NCBI GenBank assembly: GCA_030765265.1
Contig: JAVCCZ010000249.1
Location: forward strand, 1 to 54,614
Direction: 5' to 3'
DNA length: 54,614 nt
Origin: Candidatus Erginobacter occultus
GTDB taxonomy: Bacteria; Auribacterota; Erginobacteria; Erginobacterales; Erginobacteraceae
Shown: positions 7,187 through 16,446 of the stretch, piece after piece
Layout of the letters: every line of letters begins with the position of its first letter
Numbering within the stretch: the stretch's first letter is position 1
Position numbers and translations under genes: made by a program
Notes under the pieces: model-generated
The model's database searches: none
The model's input: only the letters and a program-made list of their open reading frames with translations
What the model was told of the DNA's origin: nothing

Positions 7187-10100
7187 CTATCGGGTAACGG
7201 GAAGGTCGTTGGTATGGCCGAAGTAGATCCGGGTCCCGTCCCGGACCGCCCAGAGGCCGGTGTCGGGACGGAAGACGGCGACCCCGGCGGAGGCCGACCC
7301 GCTGTAATGACCGGGTAGGGGCCGGTCGCCGGACCGGCCGAAGTAATACCGGCTCACCCCCCGGACCGCCCAGAGGCCGGCGGCGGGACGGAAGACGGCC
7401 GGTGACCAACCGCCGATACCGGCATAATCCCCCGGAACCGGAAGATCCCCCCCGGTCCCGAAATAGAACCGGGAGATTCCGCGGATCGCCCAGAGGCCGG
7501 ATTGGGAACGGAAGACGGCCGGGCGGGCGGCGGAACCATTGTAGTAACCGGGGATCGGTTGGTCCTCACCGCCGCCGAAGTAGAAGCGGCTCAGGGCCCG
7601 GATGGCCCAGAGACCGTTAGCCGGCCGGTAGATCGCGATTTCCGCCTTCCCAATACCCCGGTAGTCGGACGGCAGGGGCAGGTCCCCGGATCGGCCGAAG
7701 TAGTACCGGGTCAGACCCCGGACCGCCCACAGCCCCGAGCTTTCCCGGAAGATGGCGGCCTCGGTCGTGCCGTCGCCGGTATAGTCGGCGGGGGCGGGGG
7801 CGTCACCCCGCAGGCCGAAGTAAAACCGGGTGATCCCCCGGATCGCCCAGAGGCCGGTGGCAGGACGGAAGAGGGCGATGTCGCTGGTCCGGTCACCGTC
7901 GTAATCGAGGATCCAGCGGGAGGCGGGGGTCGGAGCCGGGGTGGCGGTGGGCGCGACGGACGGTGAAGCGGTGGCGGTCGGCACCGGGGTGGCGGTGGGC
8001 GCGACGGACGGTGAAGCGGTGGCGGTCGGCGCCGGGGTGGTGGTCGGCGCGACGGACGGTGAAGCGGTGGCGGTCGGCGCCGGGGTCGGGGTGGAGGTCG
8101 CCGTCGGCGGAGGCGTGGGGGAACAGGTGGCAGTGGGGGAGGCGGTCGGGGTCGGCGACGGCGAGGGCGACGGCGACGGGGACGGCTGGTAGACGAACGA
8201 CGAACCGTCAGCCCGGGTCCCGGGAGAGTAGATCCGCTCTTCCGCCCCGGGGACCTGGTCGTGGTGGATCAAGGCCCCGGAGAGTTCCGGGTAACGGTTG
8301 AGGGATCGGTCCTGTCCCCCTTCCTCCCCATAAGTGTGGGTGTCGTAGATGTACTCCCCGTTGTGGAGGGTGACCGTGTCTCCGCCGTTGGTCAGGGAGA
8401 GCCCCCAGGGGACGTCGATCTTCACCACCCTCGCTCCCCCGAAATCCCCGAAGGGGATCCCGGAGCCGAAGACCACCACCGCCTGGCCGGGGGCGAGGTA
8501 AAACGGATGCTCGAAGGTGTAGCGGAGCGCCCAGTCGTCGCTGAGCGAACTCCCCCCCAGGTTGACGGTATGCCCGGTCCAGTTAACCAGTTCGACGAAC
8601 TCGTCTTCCCAGGAACTGCGGAAAGCGTCGTCGTTGGCGTCCCCGGAGATTCCGGGGGGAACGTCGGCCAGTATCTCGTTGATCACCACCGGCCCACGGG
8701 GGAAAGGGGTCGGGCTGGCCGACGGGGAAGGGATGGGGATGGTCGCCGTCGGCGCGGGAGTGGCGGTTGGGAGCGGGGTCTTCCAGCCCGGGGGGGTCGG
8801 GGACCGGGTCGGTCCGCCGGAGGCGGCGGCAGCCTGGTTGGAGTACCGGCTCTCGTAGGCAACCTGGTAGCCGTCCTGGCTCCGGACCTGGAGGGAGGAG
8901 ACCCGGTAGTAGTAGGTCACGCCGGGGGCGGGAACGAAATCGGTATAGCCGGAAAAGGAGACCGGCACGGCGGTGAGCTTCTCGTAGATCCCGGTCGGAT
9001 CGCCGCCGGGGTTGGTGTCGATCCCCGCCCCGGGATCGCCGCCGCTGACGGCGGAACGGAAGACGTCGTAGCCGGAGGCGCCGGGGACCGGGTCCCAGAG
9101 CAGGGAGATGGAGTCATCGCCCCAACCGGTCACCCGGAGGTTCTCCGGCAGCGCGGGCGGGGGATGGATCAGGTCGTTGGAACCCCCGGGAGTGGTCGCC
9201 TCGTCGATATAAGCCCGGGTCCGGGTAATATCGAAATTCCCCTGGCTGTCGCACTTGACCAGGACGGTGCCGTCGAGGTCATTGCGGTAAACCACCCCAC
9301 CGGCCGACCAGATCCGGTCAAGGGCTTCCTTGGTCGGGTGGCTGCGGCCTTCCGGGCCCCGGCCGTAGGCCGTCTGGGAGACCGCGTAAGCCGGGGACAT
9401 CCAGTCGACGAAGTCGGGATAACTGGAGTACTTCGAGCCGTGGTGGTGGACTTTGTAGATATCGGTCTCGGCCAGCTCGGCCCGGGCCCCGGAGTAGCTG
9501 TGGGGGACGGACTCGTTGACCACCCAGTACTCCTGGCCCGAACCGGTGGCGTCGCCGCCGAGAAGGAAAGCGCTCTCGCCGCAGCGGATCTGGATCAGAC
9601 CGGACCAGTGGTTGTCGTTGGCCCCGTGGTAGGGGGTATCGGCGTTGGCACAGAGGACCTTGGCCGAGATAAAGGGATCCCAGCCGGGACCGACCAGGAC
9701 GGCGGGGTTATCCGTCCCGCTCAGCCAGTCGGCGGCGTCGTAGTAGTAAAAATCGGTCCCCGCCTCGGCCAGGGTCGCGACCAGGTCGTCGTAGCCGGAC
9801 TTGTCCCCGGCCGGCCAGGGGACATTCTGGTAGAAAGATATGACATCGAAGTTCTCGGCCACCGACTGGAGTCCGCCGTAGTGATCCTGTCCCGGCGAAG
9901 AGTTCATCATATTCCAGATGATGCCGTCGGTCCCGATCCGCTCCTCGAGAAAGGGGATGAGAACATCGCCGGCAAAAGAATCTCTCCCCCCGTCGATCAG
10001 GAGGTTGCGGTCGTCCTCGGTCCCCAGGATCCCGTCTGCTCCGGGGAACTCGAAGTAAATGCTCTCGCCGTAGGTGCTGGTACTCCCTTCCGGAACGTAC

Positions 10101-10210
10101 TGGAGGAAATAAGCCCGGAGGTAGTGTTCCTGACCGAAGATCATTGGGCAGACGGAGAGAGAGATAATAAAAACAACTATCAGCCAGGCAGTCAGGCGGC
10201 GGAGGATCAT
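7187..10210 (-). CDS. secreted multidomain protein: MBL fold, FN3, lamin-tail, six-repeat tail
   Basis: 1007 residues. Signal peptide 1-26. Residues 30-340 form a metallo-beta-lactamase fold like the ComEC C-terminal domain: LLIDGG (70-75), LLGGDAT (216-222) and VHHHGS (254-259). The usual HxDxDH motif is degenerate here (SSPGQDHYGG, 104-113), so activity is uncertain. A fibronectin-III domain (about 352-460), a Pro/Thr linker, a lamin-tail domain (about 506-670, beginning VVINEILAD) and a long Pro/Thr/Ser linker with 16-residue repeats follow. The six-unit module (769-1007) ends PVTR-stop. Lamin-tail plus MBL combinations occur in secreted nucleases and competence-like proteins. The substrate is unknown. 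Confidence 0.8.
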   Translation of the reverse strand: MILRRLTAWLIVVFIISLSVCPMIFGQEHYLRAYFLQYVPEGSTSTYGESIYFEFPGADGILGTEDDRNLLIDGGRDSFAGDVLIPFLEERIGTDGIIWNMMNSSPGQDHYGGLQSVAENFDVISFYQNVPWPAGDKSGYDDLVATLAEAGTDFYYYDAADWLSGTDNPAVLVGPGWDPFISAKVLCANADTPYHGANDNHWSGLIQIRCGESAFLLGGDATGSGQEYWVVNESVPHSYSGARAELAETDIYKVHHHGSKYSSYPDFVDWMSPAYAVSQTAYGRGPEGRSHPTKEALDRIWSAGGVVYRNDLDGTVLVKCDSQGNFDITRTRAYIDEATTPGGSNDLIHPPPALPENLRVTGWGDDSISLLWDPVPGASGYDVFRSAVSGGDPGAGIDTNPGGDPTGIYEKLTAVPVSFSGYTDFVPAPGVTYYYRVSSLQVRSQDGYQVAYESRYSNQAAAASGGPTRSPTPPGWKTPLPTATPAPTATIPIPSPSASPTPFPRGPVVINEILADVPPGISGDANDDAFRSSWEDEFVELVNWTGHTVNLGGSSLSDDWALRYTFEHPFYLAPGQAVVVFGSGIPFGDFGGARVVKIDVPWGLSLTNGGDTVTLHNGEYIYDTHTYGEEGGQDRSLNRYPELSGALIHHDQVPGAEERIYSPGTRADGSSFVYQPSPSPSPSPSPTPTASPTATCSPTPPPTATSTPTPAPTATASPSVAPTTTPAPTATASPSVAPTATPVPTATASPSVAPTATPAPTPASRWILDYDGDRTSDIALFRPATGLWAIRGITRFYFGLRGDAPAPADYTGDGTTEAAIFRESSGLWAVRGLTRYYFGRSGDLPLPSDYRGIGKAEIAIYRPANGLWAIRALSRFYFGGGEDQPIPGYYNGSAARPAVFRSQSGLWAIRGISRFYFGTGGDLPVPGDYAGIGGWSPAVFRPAAGLWAVRGVSRYYFGRSGDRPLPGHYSGSASAGVAVFRPDTGLWAVRDGTRIYFGHTNDLPVTR
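7190..7906 (-). repeat. six-unit FG-GAP-like repeat module of the MBL-fold protein
   Basis: Six coding units of 40, 40, 40, 39, 40 and 40 residues, 239 in all, the same total as in the papain-like protein. The first two keep an Asp-rich turn (DYDGDRTSD, DYTGDGTTE); later ones lose it but keep GLWAIRG and YYFG or FYFG. The last ends LPVTR before the stop. Confidence 0.85.
7951..8094 (-). repeat. 48-bp tandem repeat encoding the Pro/Thr linker
   Basis: Three 48-base units start at 7951, 7999 and 8047 and are nearly identical for most of their length. On the minus strand each encodes PTATASPSVAPTATPA or a variant. The near-identity at DNA level suggests recent expansion by slippage or unequal exchange, so linker length probably varies between strains. 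Confidence 0.85.
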
Positions 10211-10309
10211 AATATTTATTCCCCAAGTCTTTCAGAAAAAAGGTTGACACCGGGGGATAATCTAACCCTTCCCGGGCCAACCGGCAAGCCAATTCAGGAA
10301 ATTTAATTA

Positions 10310-10337
10310 TTGCGTCCGGGCCCGGTCGACCTATAGT
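10310..10337 (+). promoter_or_regulatory. candidate sigma-70 promoter of the PpiD-like gene
   Basis: TTGCGT (10310-10315), a 16-base spacer and TATAGT (10332-10337) lie 47 bases before the ATG of the foldase gene. The -10 matches five of six consensus bases and the -35 three. Confidence 0.4.
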
Positions 10338-10384
10338 ATTGCTTTTTTCCAGCGAAATTAACCATCCGGAGATAAGGAATAGCT

Positions 10385-11893
10385 ATGCTCAACGGAATGC
10401 GCAAAAGCGCCAAGCATATCCTCTGGCCCCTGATCATCGCCCTGGTAATCACGATGGGCGGGTACGGGGTCTGGTACCTGGTCCGCCCGGAGACCACCCA
10501 GGCCAGCATCGGGGCGATCTGGGGGGAACCGGTCCGGCAGGAGGAATTCATCCAGACCGCCCGCGCGGCCCGGGCCGTCGCCCTGCTCGGGGGACGGGAA
10601 CCGGAACGGAGCGAACTCTATATGGCGGCCTGGCGAAACCTCCTCCTCCAGCGGGAAGCGGAGCGGATGGGAATCTCAGCCTCGCGCCGGGACCTGGCGC
10701 GGTTCCTGGCCCAATGGCCGGTTTTCCAGGTTGACGGCCGTTTCAACCCCGACCGTTATTCCCGGGTCCTGGCCGGCCTCGGCCTGGATTCCGCCACCTT
10801 TGAGAAACAGATCGAAACCCTGCTGGCCAACGAACTGATGGGGACGATCGTCCGGAACCAGGCCCTGGTTTCCCCGGCGGAAGCCGATCGCACCTACCTA
10901 CGGCTGAACGAAGAGATCCGGGTCGAGTACGCCCGGGTCGGAGTGGAGGAATCCTCCCTGTTACAGGATGTCCCGGAAGCGGAGATGGCGGAGTATTACC
11001 GGGAGAACCGGGGACAGTTCCAGGTCCAGACCGAGATCGAGATCGACTATCTCCTGGTGGAAGTTGACGATTTCACCAACCTCACCCCGGAAGAGGAAGC
11101 CCCGGAGACCGGACCGGAAGAATCTCCCCCGGAGGCGGAAACCGGCCGGACCGCGGCCGAGGAGTCCGCCGCCGCGCGGGCCGACGCGATCAGCCGGATG
11201 CTGGATTACGAGGATTCGCTGGCCAAACCGGCGGAGGAGTATGGCCTGGAAATCAGAAACAGCGGGTATTTCTCCCCCGGGGAAGAGCTGCCCGGGGTGG
11301 GGCTGGTCCCGGGGATCGAACGTCTGGCCTGGGCGATGGAGACCGGGGTTATCGCCAGTTATCCGGTTCCGGTCCCGGACGGCTTCCTGATCTTCCAGTT
11401 GACCGGGATCAAAGAAGCCCGGCAAGGGGAATTCGAAGAGGCCCGGGAGGAGATCCGGGTGATCCTGCTCGCGGACAAACAACGCGAGGTGGCCTTCAAC
11501 CTGGCCCGGGAGAAGCTGCTGGAGATCCGCGGGTTGATGGATACCGAGGAGCGGGATTTCGCCGCGGCGGCGGAAGGAGTGGACCTGGAAACCGAAACCA
11601 CCTCCTTCTTTACCCGCCAGGGCGGCGACGACCTCCCCCCCGCCCCGCAGTTCGCGACCGCGGCATTTCTGACTCCGCCCGGTGAAGTCAGCGACCTGAT
11701 CCCCGGGGAAGACGGCTTCTTCTTCCTCAGCGTCCTCGAACGGAAACCCCCTCCCCCGATGCCGGAAGACGAGAATGAAGAGTGGCTGGCGATCGCCCGC
11801 CGGACCCGGGCCGAACTACTCTATGAATCCTGGTTCAGCCACCTGGTCCGCCAGTCCGGATTCTCGATCACCAACGAAGAATTCGCCCCCTGA
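10385..11893 (+). CDS. membrane-anchored SurA/PpiD-like periplasmic foldase
   Basis: 502 residues. One membrane segment (about 13-32) after a basic N-terminus orients the rest to the periplasm, as in PpiD. Residues 40-180 resemble the SurA_N/PpiD chaperone domain (LYMAAWRNLLLQREAERMGI, RFNPDRYSRVLAGLGLD). The following PPIase-like part contains an acidic Pro/Glu-rich insert (about 235-270), and I see no clean parvulin signature, so it may act as a chaperone only. Another ATG lies four codons in. Its stop abuts the stop of glyA, which converges on it. Confidence 0.75.
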   Translation: MLNGMRKSAKHILWPLIIALVITMGGYGVWYLVRPETTQASIGAIWGEPVRQEEFIQTARAARAVALLGGREPERSELYMAAWRNLLLQREAERMGISASRRDLARFLAQWPVFQVDGRFNPDRYSRVLAGLGLDSATFEKQIETLLANELMGTIVRNQALVSPAEADRTYLRLNEEIRVEYARVGVEESSLLQDVPEAEMAEYYRENRGQFQVQTEIEIDYLLVEVDDFTNLTPEEEAPETGPEESPPEAETGRTAAEESAAARADAISRMLDYEDSLAKPAEEYGLEIRNSGYFSPGEELPGVGLVPGIERLAWAMETGVIASYPVPVPDGFLIFQLTGIKEARQGEFEEAREEIRVILLADKQREVAFNLAREKLLEIRGLMDTEERDFAAAAEGVDLETETTSFFTRQGGDDLPPAPQFATAAFLTPPGEVSDLIPGEDGFFFLSVLERKPPPPMPEDENEEWLAIARRTRAELLYESWFSHLVRQSGFSITNEEFAP

Positions 11894-13138
11894 TCAGTTT
11901 TTCCGGTAAACCGGGAACCGGCGGACCAGGTCCCGGGTCTCTTTTTTGACCCGGGCGAGAGTCGGACCGTCACCCGGCCGGGACAGGACCTCGGCGATCC
12001 AGCGGCCGATGGACTCCATCTCCCCCTCCCCCATCCCCCGGGTGGTAACGGCCGGGGTTCCCAGCCTCAGGCCGCTGGTCCGTTTGGCGGGGAGAGGATC
12101 GAAGGGGATCAGGTTCCGGTTGCAGCAGATCCCGGCCCGCTCCAGGGCTTCTTCCGCCTCCCGGCCGTCGATCCCCCGGCCGCGGAGATCGACCAGGAGA
12201 AGATGGTTGTCGCTCCCCCCGGAGACCAGCCGGAAGCCCTCCCCGATCAGGGCGGCGGCCAGCGCCCGGCAATTCTTGATCACCCGCTTTTGATATTCCC
12301 GGAATTCGGGCTGGAGCGCTTCCTGGAAGGCGACCGCCTTGGCGGCGATCTGCTGCATCAGCGGCCCGCCCTGGATCCCCGGGAAGACCGCCCGGTCGAT
12401 CTTCCCGGCGAACTCTTCCCGGCAGAGGACGGCCCCGCCCCGGGGGCCGCGGAGGGTCTTGTGGGTGGTGAAGGTGACGAACTCCGCCGACGGGACCGGG
12501 TCCGGGTGGAGCCCGGTCGCGATCAGGCCGGCGATATGGGCGACGTCGGCCAGGAGGCGGGCGCCGGCCTCGTCGGCGATCCGGCGGAAGCGCGGGAAAT
12601 CGATCGTCCGGGGGTAGGCGCTGGCCCCGGCCACCACCAGCCGGGGCCGGTGCTCGCGGGCCAGCCGGGCGGCGGCTTCGTAATCGATCAGTTCGGTATC
12701 CGGGCAGACCCCGTAGGAGATCACGTTGTAGAGCTGCCCGGAGAAATTTATCTTATGCCCGTGGGAGAGGTGGCCGCCCTGATCGAGGTTCATCGTCAGG
12801 ATGGTATCCCCGGGCTGAAGAAAGCTGAAGTAAACCGCCATATTGGCCTGGCTCCCGGAGTGGGGCTGGAGGTTGGAATGCTCGGCCCCGAAGAGTTTCC
12901 TGACCCGGGTACGGGCCAGTTCCTCCACCCGGTCCATCCAGCGGCAGCCCCGGTAATACCGCCGCCCGGGGTAGCCCTCGGCGTACTTGTTGGTAAAGAC
13001 GCTCCCCGCCGCCGCCAGGACCGCCGGTGAGGCGTAGTTCTCCGAGGCGATCAGGTTGATCTCCTCCTCCTGGCGGGCCAGTTCACCGGCAAAGGCTTCC
13101 GCCATCTCCGGATCAAATCCAAGTTCTCGAATATTCAT
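11894..13138 (-). CDS. glyA: serine hydroxymethyltransferase
   Basis: 414 residues, full length. [41 protein letters not shown] and HLSHG are SHMT signatures, and the PLP-binding lysine lies in [14 protein letters not shown]. The enzyme interconverts serine and glycine with transfer of a C1 unit to tetrahydrofolate, so it links to folD and the acs genes further along the window. It lies 29 bases after tsaC/sua5 and may share its transcript. It ends exactly next to the stop of the convergent foldase gene. Confidence 0.97.
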   Translation of the reverse strand: MNIRELGFDPEMAEAFAGELARQEEEINLIASENYASPAVLAAAGSVFTNKYAEGYPGRRYYRGCRWMDRVEELARTRVRKLFGAEHSNLQPHSGSQANMAVYFSFLQPGDTILTMNLDQGGHLSHGHKINFSGQLYNVISYGVCPDTELIDYEAAARLAREHRPRLVVAGASAYPRTIDFPRFRRIADEAGARLLADVAHIAGLIATGLHPDPVPSAEFVTFTTHKTLRGPRGGAVLCREEFAGKIDRAVFPGIQGGPLMQQIAAKAVAFQEALQPEFREYQKRVIKNCRALAAALIGEGFRLVSGGSDNHLLLVDLRGRGIDGREAEEALERAGICCNRNLIPFDPLPAKRTSGLRLGTPAVTTRGMGEGEMESIGRWIAEVLSRPGDGPTLARVKKETRDLVRRFPVYRKN

Positions 13139-13167
13139 CGTCTTATTCCCGTCGATCCGGCCGGCGT

Positions 13168-13779
13168 TCAGACCACCGCTTGATCCAGGACCCGGAACAG
13201 ATCCGCGCGCTTGACCGGGCCTTCCCGGAGCAGTCGGGGCGGGGAGACGGACAGATCAAGAACGGTGGAGGCCAGGCCGGAAAGCTCGCCGCCGTCGATA
13301 ATCAGTTCCGCCTGGCCGGAAAAGAGCGCGGCCGCCTCTCCGGGAGAGGTAACGACGGGATCCCCGCTCCGGTTGGCCGAGGTGGCGGCCAGCTCCACCC
13401 CGCTTTCCCGGATCAACTCCCGGACCAGGCCGTGGGCCGGCATCCGGAAACCCCGGGTTTTACCCTCCGGGGTTTCCAGGATCACGGTCAGGGGACCGGG
13501 CCAGAATTTCTCCAGCAGCCGGGCCGCACCGGGGGAATGGAGCAGGGGAAGAATCTCCGAGCGGTCGGCGACCAGGCGGACCAGGGGCTTGCCGGCAGGG
13601 CGGCCCTTGATCCGGTAAACTTTCTCCACCGCTTCCCGATTCTTGCCGTCAACGGCCAACCCGTAAACGGTGTCGGTGGGGATAACCACCACCCCGCCCC
13701 GTTTTAGAGTCTCCACCCCCGCTTCAAGCGCCCGCCGCCACCCGTCGGCAGCGGCCAATCCAATAATATCCGTCTCCAT
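13168..13779 (-). CDS. L-threonylcarbamoyladenylate synthase (TsaC/Sua5 short form)
   Basis: 203 residues, a single YrdC domain without the Sua5 C-terminal domain. [31 protein letters not shown] and [10 protein letters not shown] are the family signatures. The enzyme makes threonylcarbamoyl-AMP from threonine, bicarbonate and ATP for t6A37 synthesis in ANN-decoding tRNAs. The start ATG is preceded by a GGGGA stretch just inside a perfect hairpin. The gene is upstream of glyA in the same direction. Confidence 0.93.
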   Translation of the reverse strand: METDIIGLAAADGWRRALEAGVETLKRGGVVVIPTDTVYGLAVDGKNREAVEKVYRIKGRPAGKPLVRLVADRSEILPLLHSPGAARLLEKFWPGPLTVILETPEGKTRGFRMPAHGLVRELIRESGVELAATSANRSGDPVVTSPGEAAALFSGQAELIIDGGELSGLASTVLDLSVSPPRLLREGPVKRADLFRVLDQAVV

Positions 13780-13789
13780 ATCCCCAAAT

Positions 13790-13816
13790 AGATAATTCCC
13801 CGCGGGGGAATTATCT
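13790..13816. repeat. perfect 12-bp inverted repeat between two minus-strand genes
   Basis: AGATAATTCCCC (13790-13801) and GGGGAATTATCT (13805-13816) flank a GCG loop. The right arm contains the stop codon of the upstream 98-residue gene and the left arm ends 10 bases before the tsaC/sua5 ATG. There is no T-run, so it may be an mRNA stabilising or translation-control hairpin, or an inserted palindrome. Confidence 0.7.
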
Positions 13817-14107
13817 GGAATAGACCATCACCGGGCCGGTCATCTCCTCCCAAGTGAAGGTGTAGAAGGCGTGAGGGCTGTTGTAATCGAGGACCTGGAG
13901 GTCGTCCTTCTCCTCCAGGTTGTCGGAGACGTAAAAGAACCTGGCGCCGTAACGGGCTCGGCAGAGTTCCACCGGAACCTCGAAGGCCATATACTTGTCG
14001 ATCCCCTTGATCTTCAGTTCCTCCACCAGGCCGGGGGAGTCAAAGGCCGGGTAGGAGATTAAAATCACCAGCGGGCCCGATTGCCCGAATAATAGTCCGG
14101 CTTTCAT
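13811..14107 (-). CDS. small cytosolic protein of unknown function
   Basis: 98 residues, no signal peptide or membrane segment. The start is well supported: AAGGAGG lies 8 bases before the ATG. The chain reads as an alpha/beta fold: a hydrophobic strand LVILISYPAF, a helix ending ELKIKGIDKYMAFEV, then RYGARFFYVSDN and an aromatic C-terminus. I do not recognise a family. It lies between a DUF6485-like gene and tsaC/sua5, all on the minus strand. Confidence 0.7.
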   Translation of the reverse strand: MKAGLLFGQSGPLVILISYPAFDSPGLVEELKIKGIDKYMAFEVPVELCRARYGARFFYVSDNLEEKDDLQVLDYNSPHAFYTFTWEEMTGPVMVYSR

Positions 14108-14166
14108 CGTAATTCCTCCTTGTTTTCAAGTTTTTATTCGTGCTCTGAATTACACTTCCTAATCCC

Positions 14167-14189
14167 CTCCGCGTTCTCCGCGGTGAAAA
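14167..14189. repeat. intergenic micro-repeat (CTCCGCGTTCTCCGCGGTG type)
   Basis: CTCCGCGTTCTCCGCGGTG with a following A run lies just before the stop of the DUF6485-like gene. It has an internal near-repeat (CTCCGCG/CTCCGCGG). I recognise this as a common low-complexity intergenic element in other genomes; there is one copy here. Confidence 0.4.
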
Positions 14190-14197
14190 CCCGCCGG

Positions 14198-14389
14198 TTA
14201 TTGGTAGATCTCGATGAACCGGGCCAGGGACCGGTCCCAGGTCTTTTCGACCTCGTCAGGGAAGAGGCAGGCCGGCAGTTCCTTCATCCTCCAGTGATAC
14301 CGGATACACTCGCAGCAGATCCCCTTCCGCGGGCAGGGCTCGTAGGTGCAGTTGCAGTTCTCCCGGTTGTTTTCCACCCGGCATTCCAT
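14198..14389 (-). CDS. cysteine-rich small protein, DUF6485-like
   Basis: 63 residues with seven cysteines, among them CNCTYEPCPRKGICCEC, followed by YHWRMKELPACLFP. The Cys spacing and the ELPAC(Y/L)FP ending match the DUF6485 family of short anaerobe proteins, probable metal or Fe-S binders of unknown role. The start is supported by GGAGGG 6 bases before ATG. It lies upstream of the 98-residue gene. Confidence 0.75.
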   Translation of the reverse strand: MECRVENNRENCNCTYEPCPRKGICCECIRYHWRMKELPACLFPDEVEKTWDRSLARFIEIYQ

Positions 14390-14442
14390 TTATTTCCCTC
14401 CTCACAATCGAAGTAATTAGTGTCTGCCTCTTCAGATGCACT

Positions 14443-14470
14443 CTCTCTGTGTACTCTGTGTCTCTGTGGT
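14443..14470. repeat. intergenic micro-repeat CTCTGTG family, copy 1
   Basis: A 28-base CTCTGTG-type element just downstream of yggS on its 3' side. It matches 43537-43564 at 25 of 28 positions. Both copies lie directly after the 3' end of a minus-strand gene. Confidence 0.7.
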
Positions 14471-14481
14471 TATATTTCTAT

Positions 14482-15138
14482 TCAGCGGGTCCCGAAGATC
14501 CCGGTCCCGATCCGGACCAGGTTGGCCCCCTCGGAGACCGCCACCCGGTAGGAGTTGGTCATCCCCATCGAGAGGATCTCCATCTCCGCCCCGGGGACCG
14601 GGCTCGCCTTCAGTTTCTCGAAGAGTTCCCGGGTCGCCCGGAAATAGGGCCGGGCCTCCTCGGGGTCGCCGGCCAGGGGACCCATCGTCATCAACCCGCG
14701 GACCGAGAGGTGGGGCAGCCTGGCGATCTCTTCGATCAGCCCGACGGCGGCCTCGGGGAAGACCCCGGCTTTCTGCTCCTCCCGGCCGCTGTTGACTTCG
14801 ATCAAAACTTTCATCACCTTGCCGAGCGGTTCCGCCCGTTTCTCGATTTCTTTCGCCAGCTTCAGGGAATCGACGGTCTCGATCATATCGACCAGACCGA
14901 CAATCTTCTTCACCTTGTTGGTCTGGAGGTGCCCGATGAAGTGCCAGGCCGGGTTGCCCTGAACCCGGTCTCGAACGGCGAGAAGTTCCTGGACGTAATT
15001 CTCCCCGATGATATCGATCCCGGCGGCCACGGCTTGAGAGATCTCCTCCGGGGACCGGGTCTTGGCCGCGGCCTCGATCCTCACCCCGGCCGGAATCTCG
15101 GCCCGCAATTTTTTCACCATCTCCTCGATCATCGTCAT
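14482..15138 (-). CDS. PLP homeostasis protein, YggS/PLPBP family
   Basis: 218 residues from the ATG at 15138. The open frame extends further upstream but that part is antisense-like sequence inside the DUF362 gene; this ATG overlaps the DUF362 stop as ATGA, a coupled arrangement. The PLP lysine is in EAAAKTRSPEEI; IGENYVQEL, WHFIGHLQTNK and LSMGMTNSY...GTGIFG are family signatures. YggS-type proteins bind PLP and buffer vitamin B6 and amino-acid pools rather than catalyse a known reaction. Confidence 0.93.
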   Translation of the reverse strand: MTMIEEMVKKLRAEIPAGVRIEAAAKTRSPEEISQAVAAGIDIIGENYVQELLAVRDRVQGNPAWHFIGHLQTNKVKKIVGLVDMIETVDSLKLAKEIEKRAEPLGKVMKVLIEVNSGREEQKAGVFPEAAVGLIEEIARLPHLSVRGLMTMGPLAGDPEEARPYFRATRELFEKLKASPVPGAEMEILSMGMTNSYRVAVSEGANLVRIGTGIFGTR

Positions 15139-16232
15139 TCTCCCGGGTAAGAAGCGAAGAGCCGCCCCCAGGGGGACTCCTTCAGCCAGTTCTCCACCAC
15201 CTTCTTCCCCTTCCAGGGGTACCAGAAACGGTCGTGATAATACTCGCTGGCAAAGATAAAGATATTGACCAGCGGGGTCCGGAAGCAGAGCTTCTGGAGG
15301 CACTTCAGCGGGGAGCGCCAGAGGAGCATCCCCATCCCCGTCCCCAGGCTGACCCCGACCTTGAACCCCCAGTCCTGCTCGGCCAGTTCCGTGTCCCCGG
15401 CGATTTCGATCTTCCGCGGGTCGCCCATCCCCAACCCCCTCTCGGTGGCCCCGGGATTATTACAAAACAACATCGGGTCGAAGCCCATCATCTTCGCCGC
15501 CACCGCGTCGATCGCCACCTGGTCGGCCGAGGCCAGGATCACGTCCTTGCGGTGCGGGACCAGGGTCCGGGGCCCGGGGCCGGAGCCGGCGGTGGTCCCG
15601 TCCATCGTGGCGAAGATCCCGGGGTGGATCTCCTTCTGGATCGCCAGCAGATCGACGATGGTGTCGTGGATCCAGGTATGGGTATAGTGGCGGTGGACGC
15701 CCAGCAGGCCGCCAAAGGCGTTCTTCAGCGCTCCGGTGGTCACGGTGTAGGAATGGGTCTTGACCGTGGGGAGGTGGACGATGTTCTTGCCGAAGAAGTA
15801 ATCGGGGAGAAAGATCCCCTCCGGGTAGACCTTATCCAGGGCGTCGAGTTTGGCCTTCGGCCGGTAAGGCACCCACTTCATATCCTCTTCCTTGAAATTG
15901 AAGAGAACCGGGATGGAGTACTTCTTCAGGACCGGGCCGAACTTGTTGTAGCGGTCGCCGAGGTCGGCGATGGTGACCACGGTATGGTTGTGGACATCGA
16001 CCAGATCGTTGAACCCGGACTTCTTCAGGGCCAGAATCGTCCCCTCCAGCTGCCAGGGGGTGGTGTTGGCCCCGGGATAGAGGAGGTGCCAGCTGATGTT
16101 ATCCTTGAGGATGGTCGTCGCCGAAGGGTCGAGGCTCGCTTTCAGCCCGGCCAGCTCGCCGAGGCGGACGTAGTCGTCCAGGACCGTCTCCGGGGAGGTC
16201 TTCAATATCGCCACTGTGGATTTATTGCTCAT
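15135..16232 (-). CDS. DUF362 domain protein
   Basis: 365 residues, soluble. It has the DUF362 layout: an early VAILKTSPETV strand, KDNISWH, HLPTVKTHSYTVTTGALKN and a late DQVAIDAVAAKMMGFDP. DUF362 proteins occur with ferredoxins and in anaerobe redox or cofactor loci. No Cys cluster for an Fe-S centre is visible here. The start follows AGGTGA with good spacing. The stop overlaps yggS by 4 bases. The 214-base gap upstream, shared with the divergent protease gene, contains no feature I can support. Confidence 0.85.
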   Translation of the reverse strand: MSNKSTVAILKTSPETVLDDYVRLGELAGLKASLDPSATTILKDNISWHLLYPGANTTPWQLEGTILALKKSGFNDLVDVHNHTVVTIADLGDRYNKFGPVLKKYSIPVLFNFKEEDMKWVPYRPKAKLDALDKVYPEGIFLPDYFFGKNIVHLPTVKTHSYTVTTGALKNAFGGLLGVHRHYTHTWIHDTIVDLLAIQKEIHPGIFATMDGTTAGSGPGPRTLVPHRKDVILASADQVAIDAVAAKMMGFDPMLFCNNPGATERGLGMGDPRKIEIAGDTELAEQDWGFKVGVSLGTGMGMLLWRSPLKCLQKLCFRTPLVNIFIFASEYYHDRFWYPWKGKKVVENWLKESPWGRLFASYPGE

Positions 16233-16446
16233 TTCCGGTCACCTGTTTAACTTTGCTCGCGGCAATCATAACTGGAAACGGGAAGGAAATCAAGATTTTT
16301 CCCGGATGATCACACCGGTGTTTATTCCGACACACAGGGATTCCGAATATAAAATATTTGACAAGTCCGGTTGCCCCTCCGGTCTCCGGATGGTAAGTTT
16401 AAGGTGACTTGTTGCCCGGAACCAACCCACCACGAGGGAACAACTG

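Noticed and set aside
7941-8192. Plus-strand frame of Val-Ala-Val-Gly repeats, or a CRISPR-like array
   Set aside because: It is the reverse strand of the Pro/Thr linker. Units are directly adjacent with no spacers, so it is not CRISPR.
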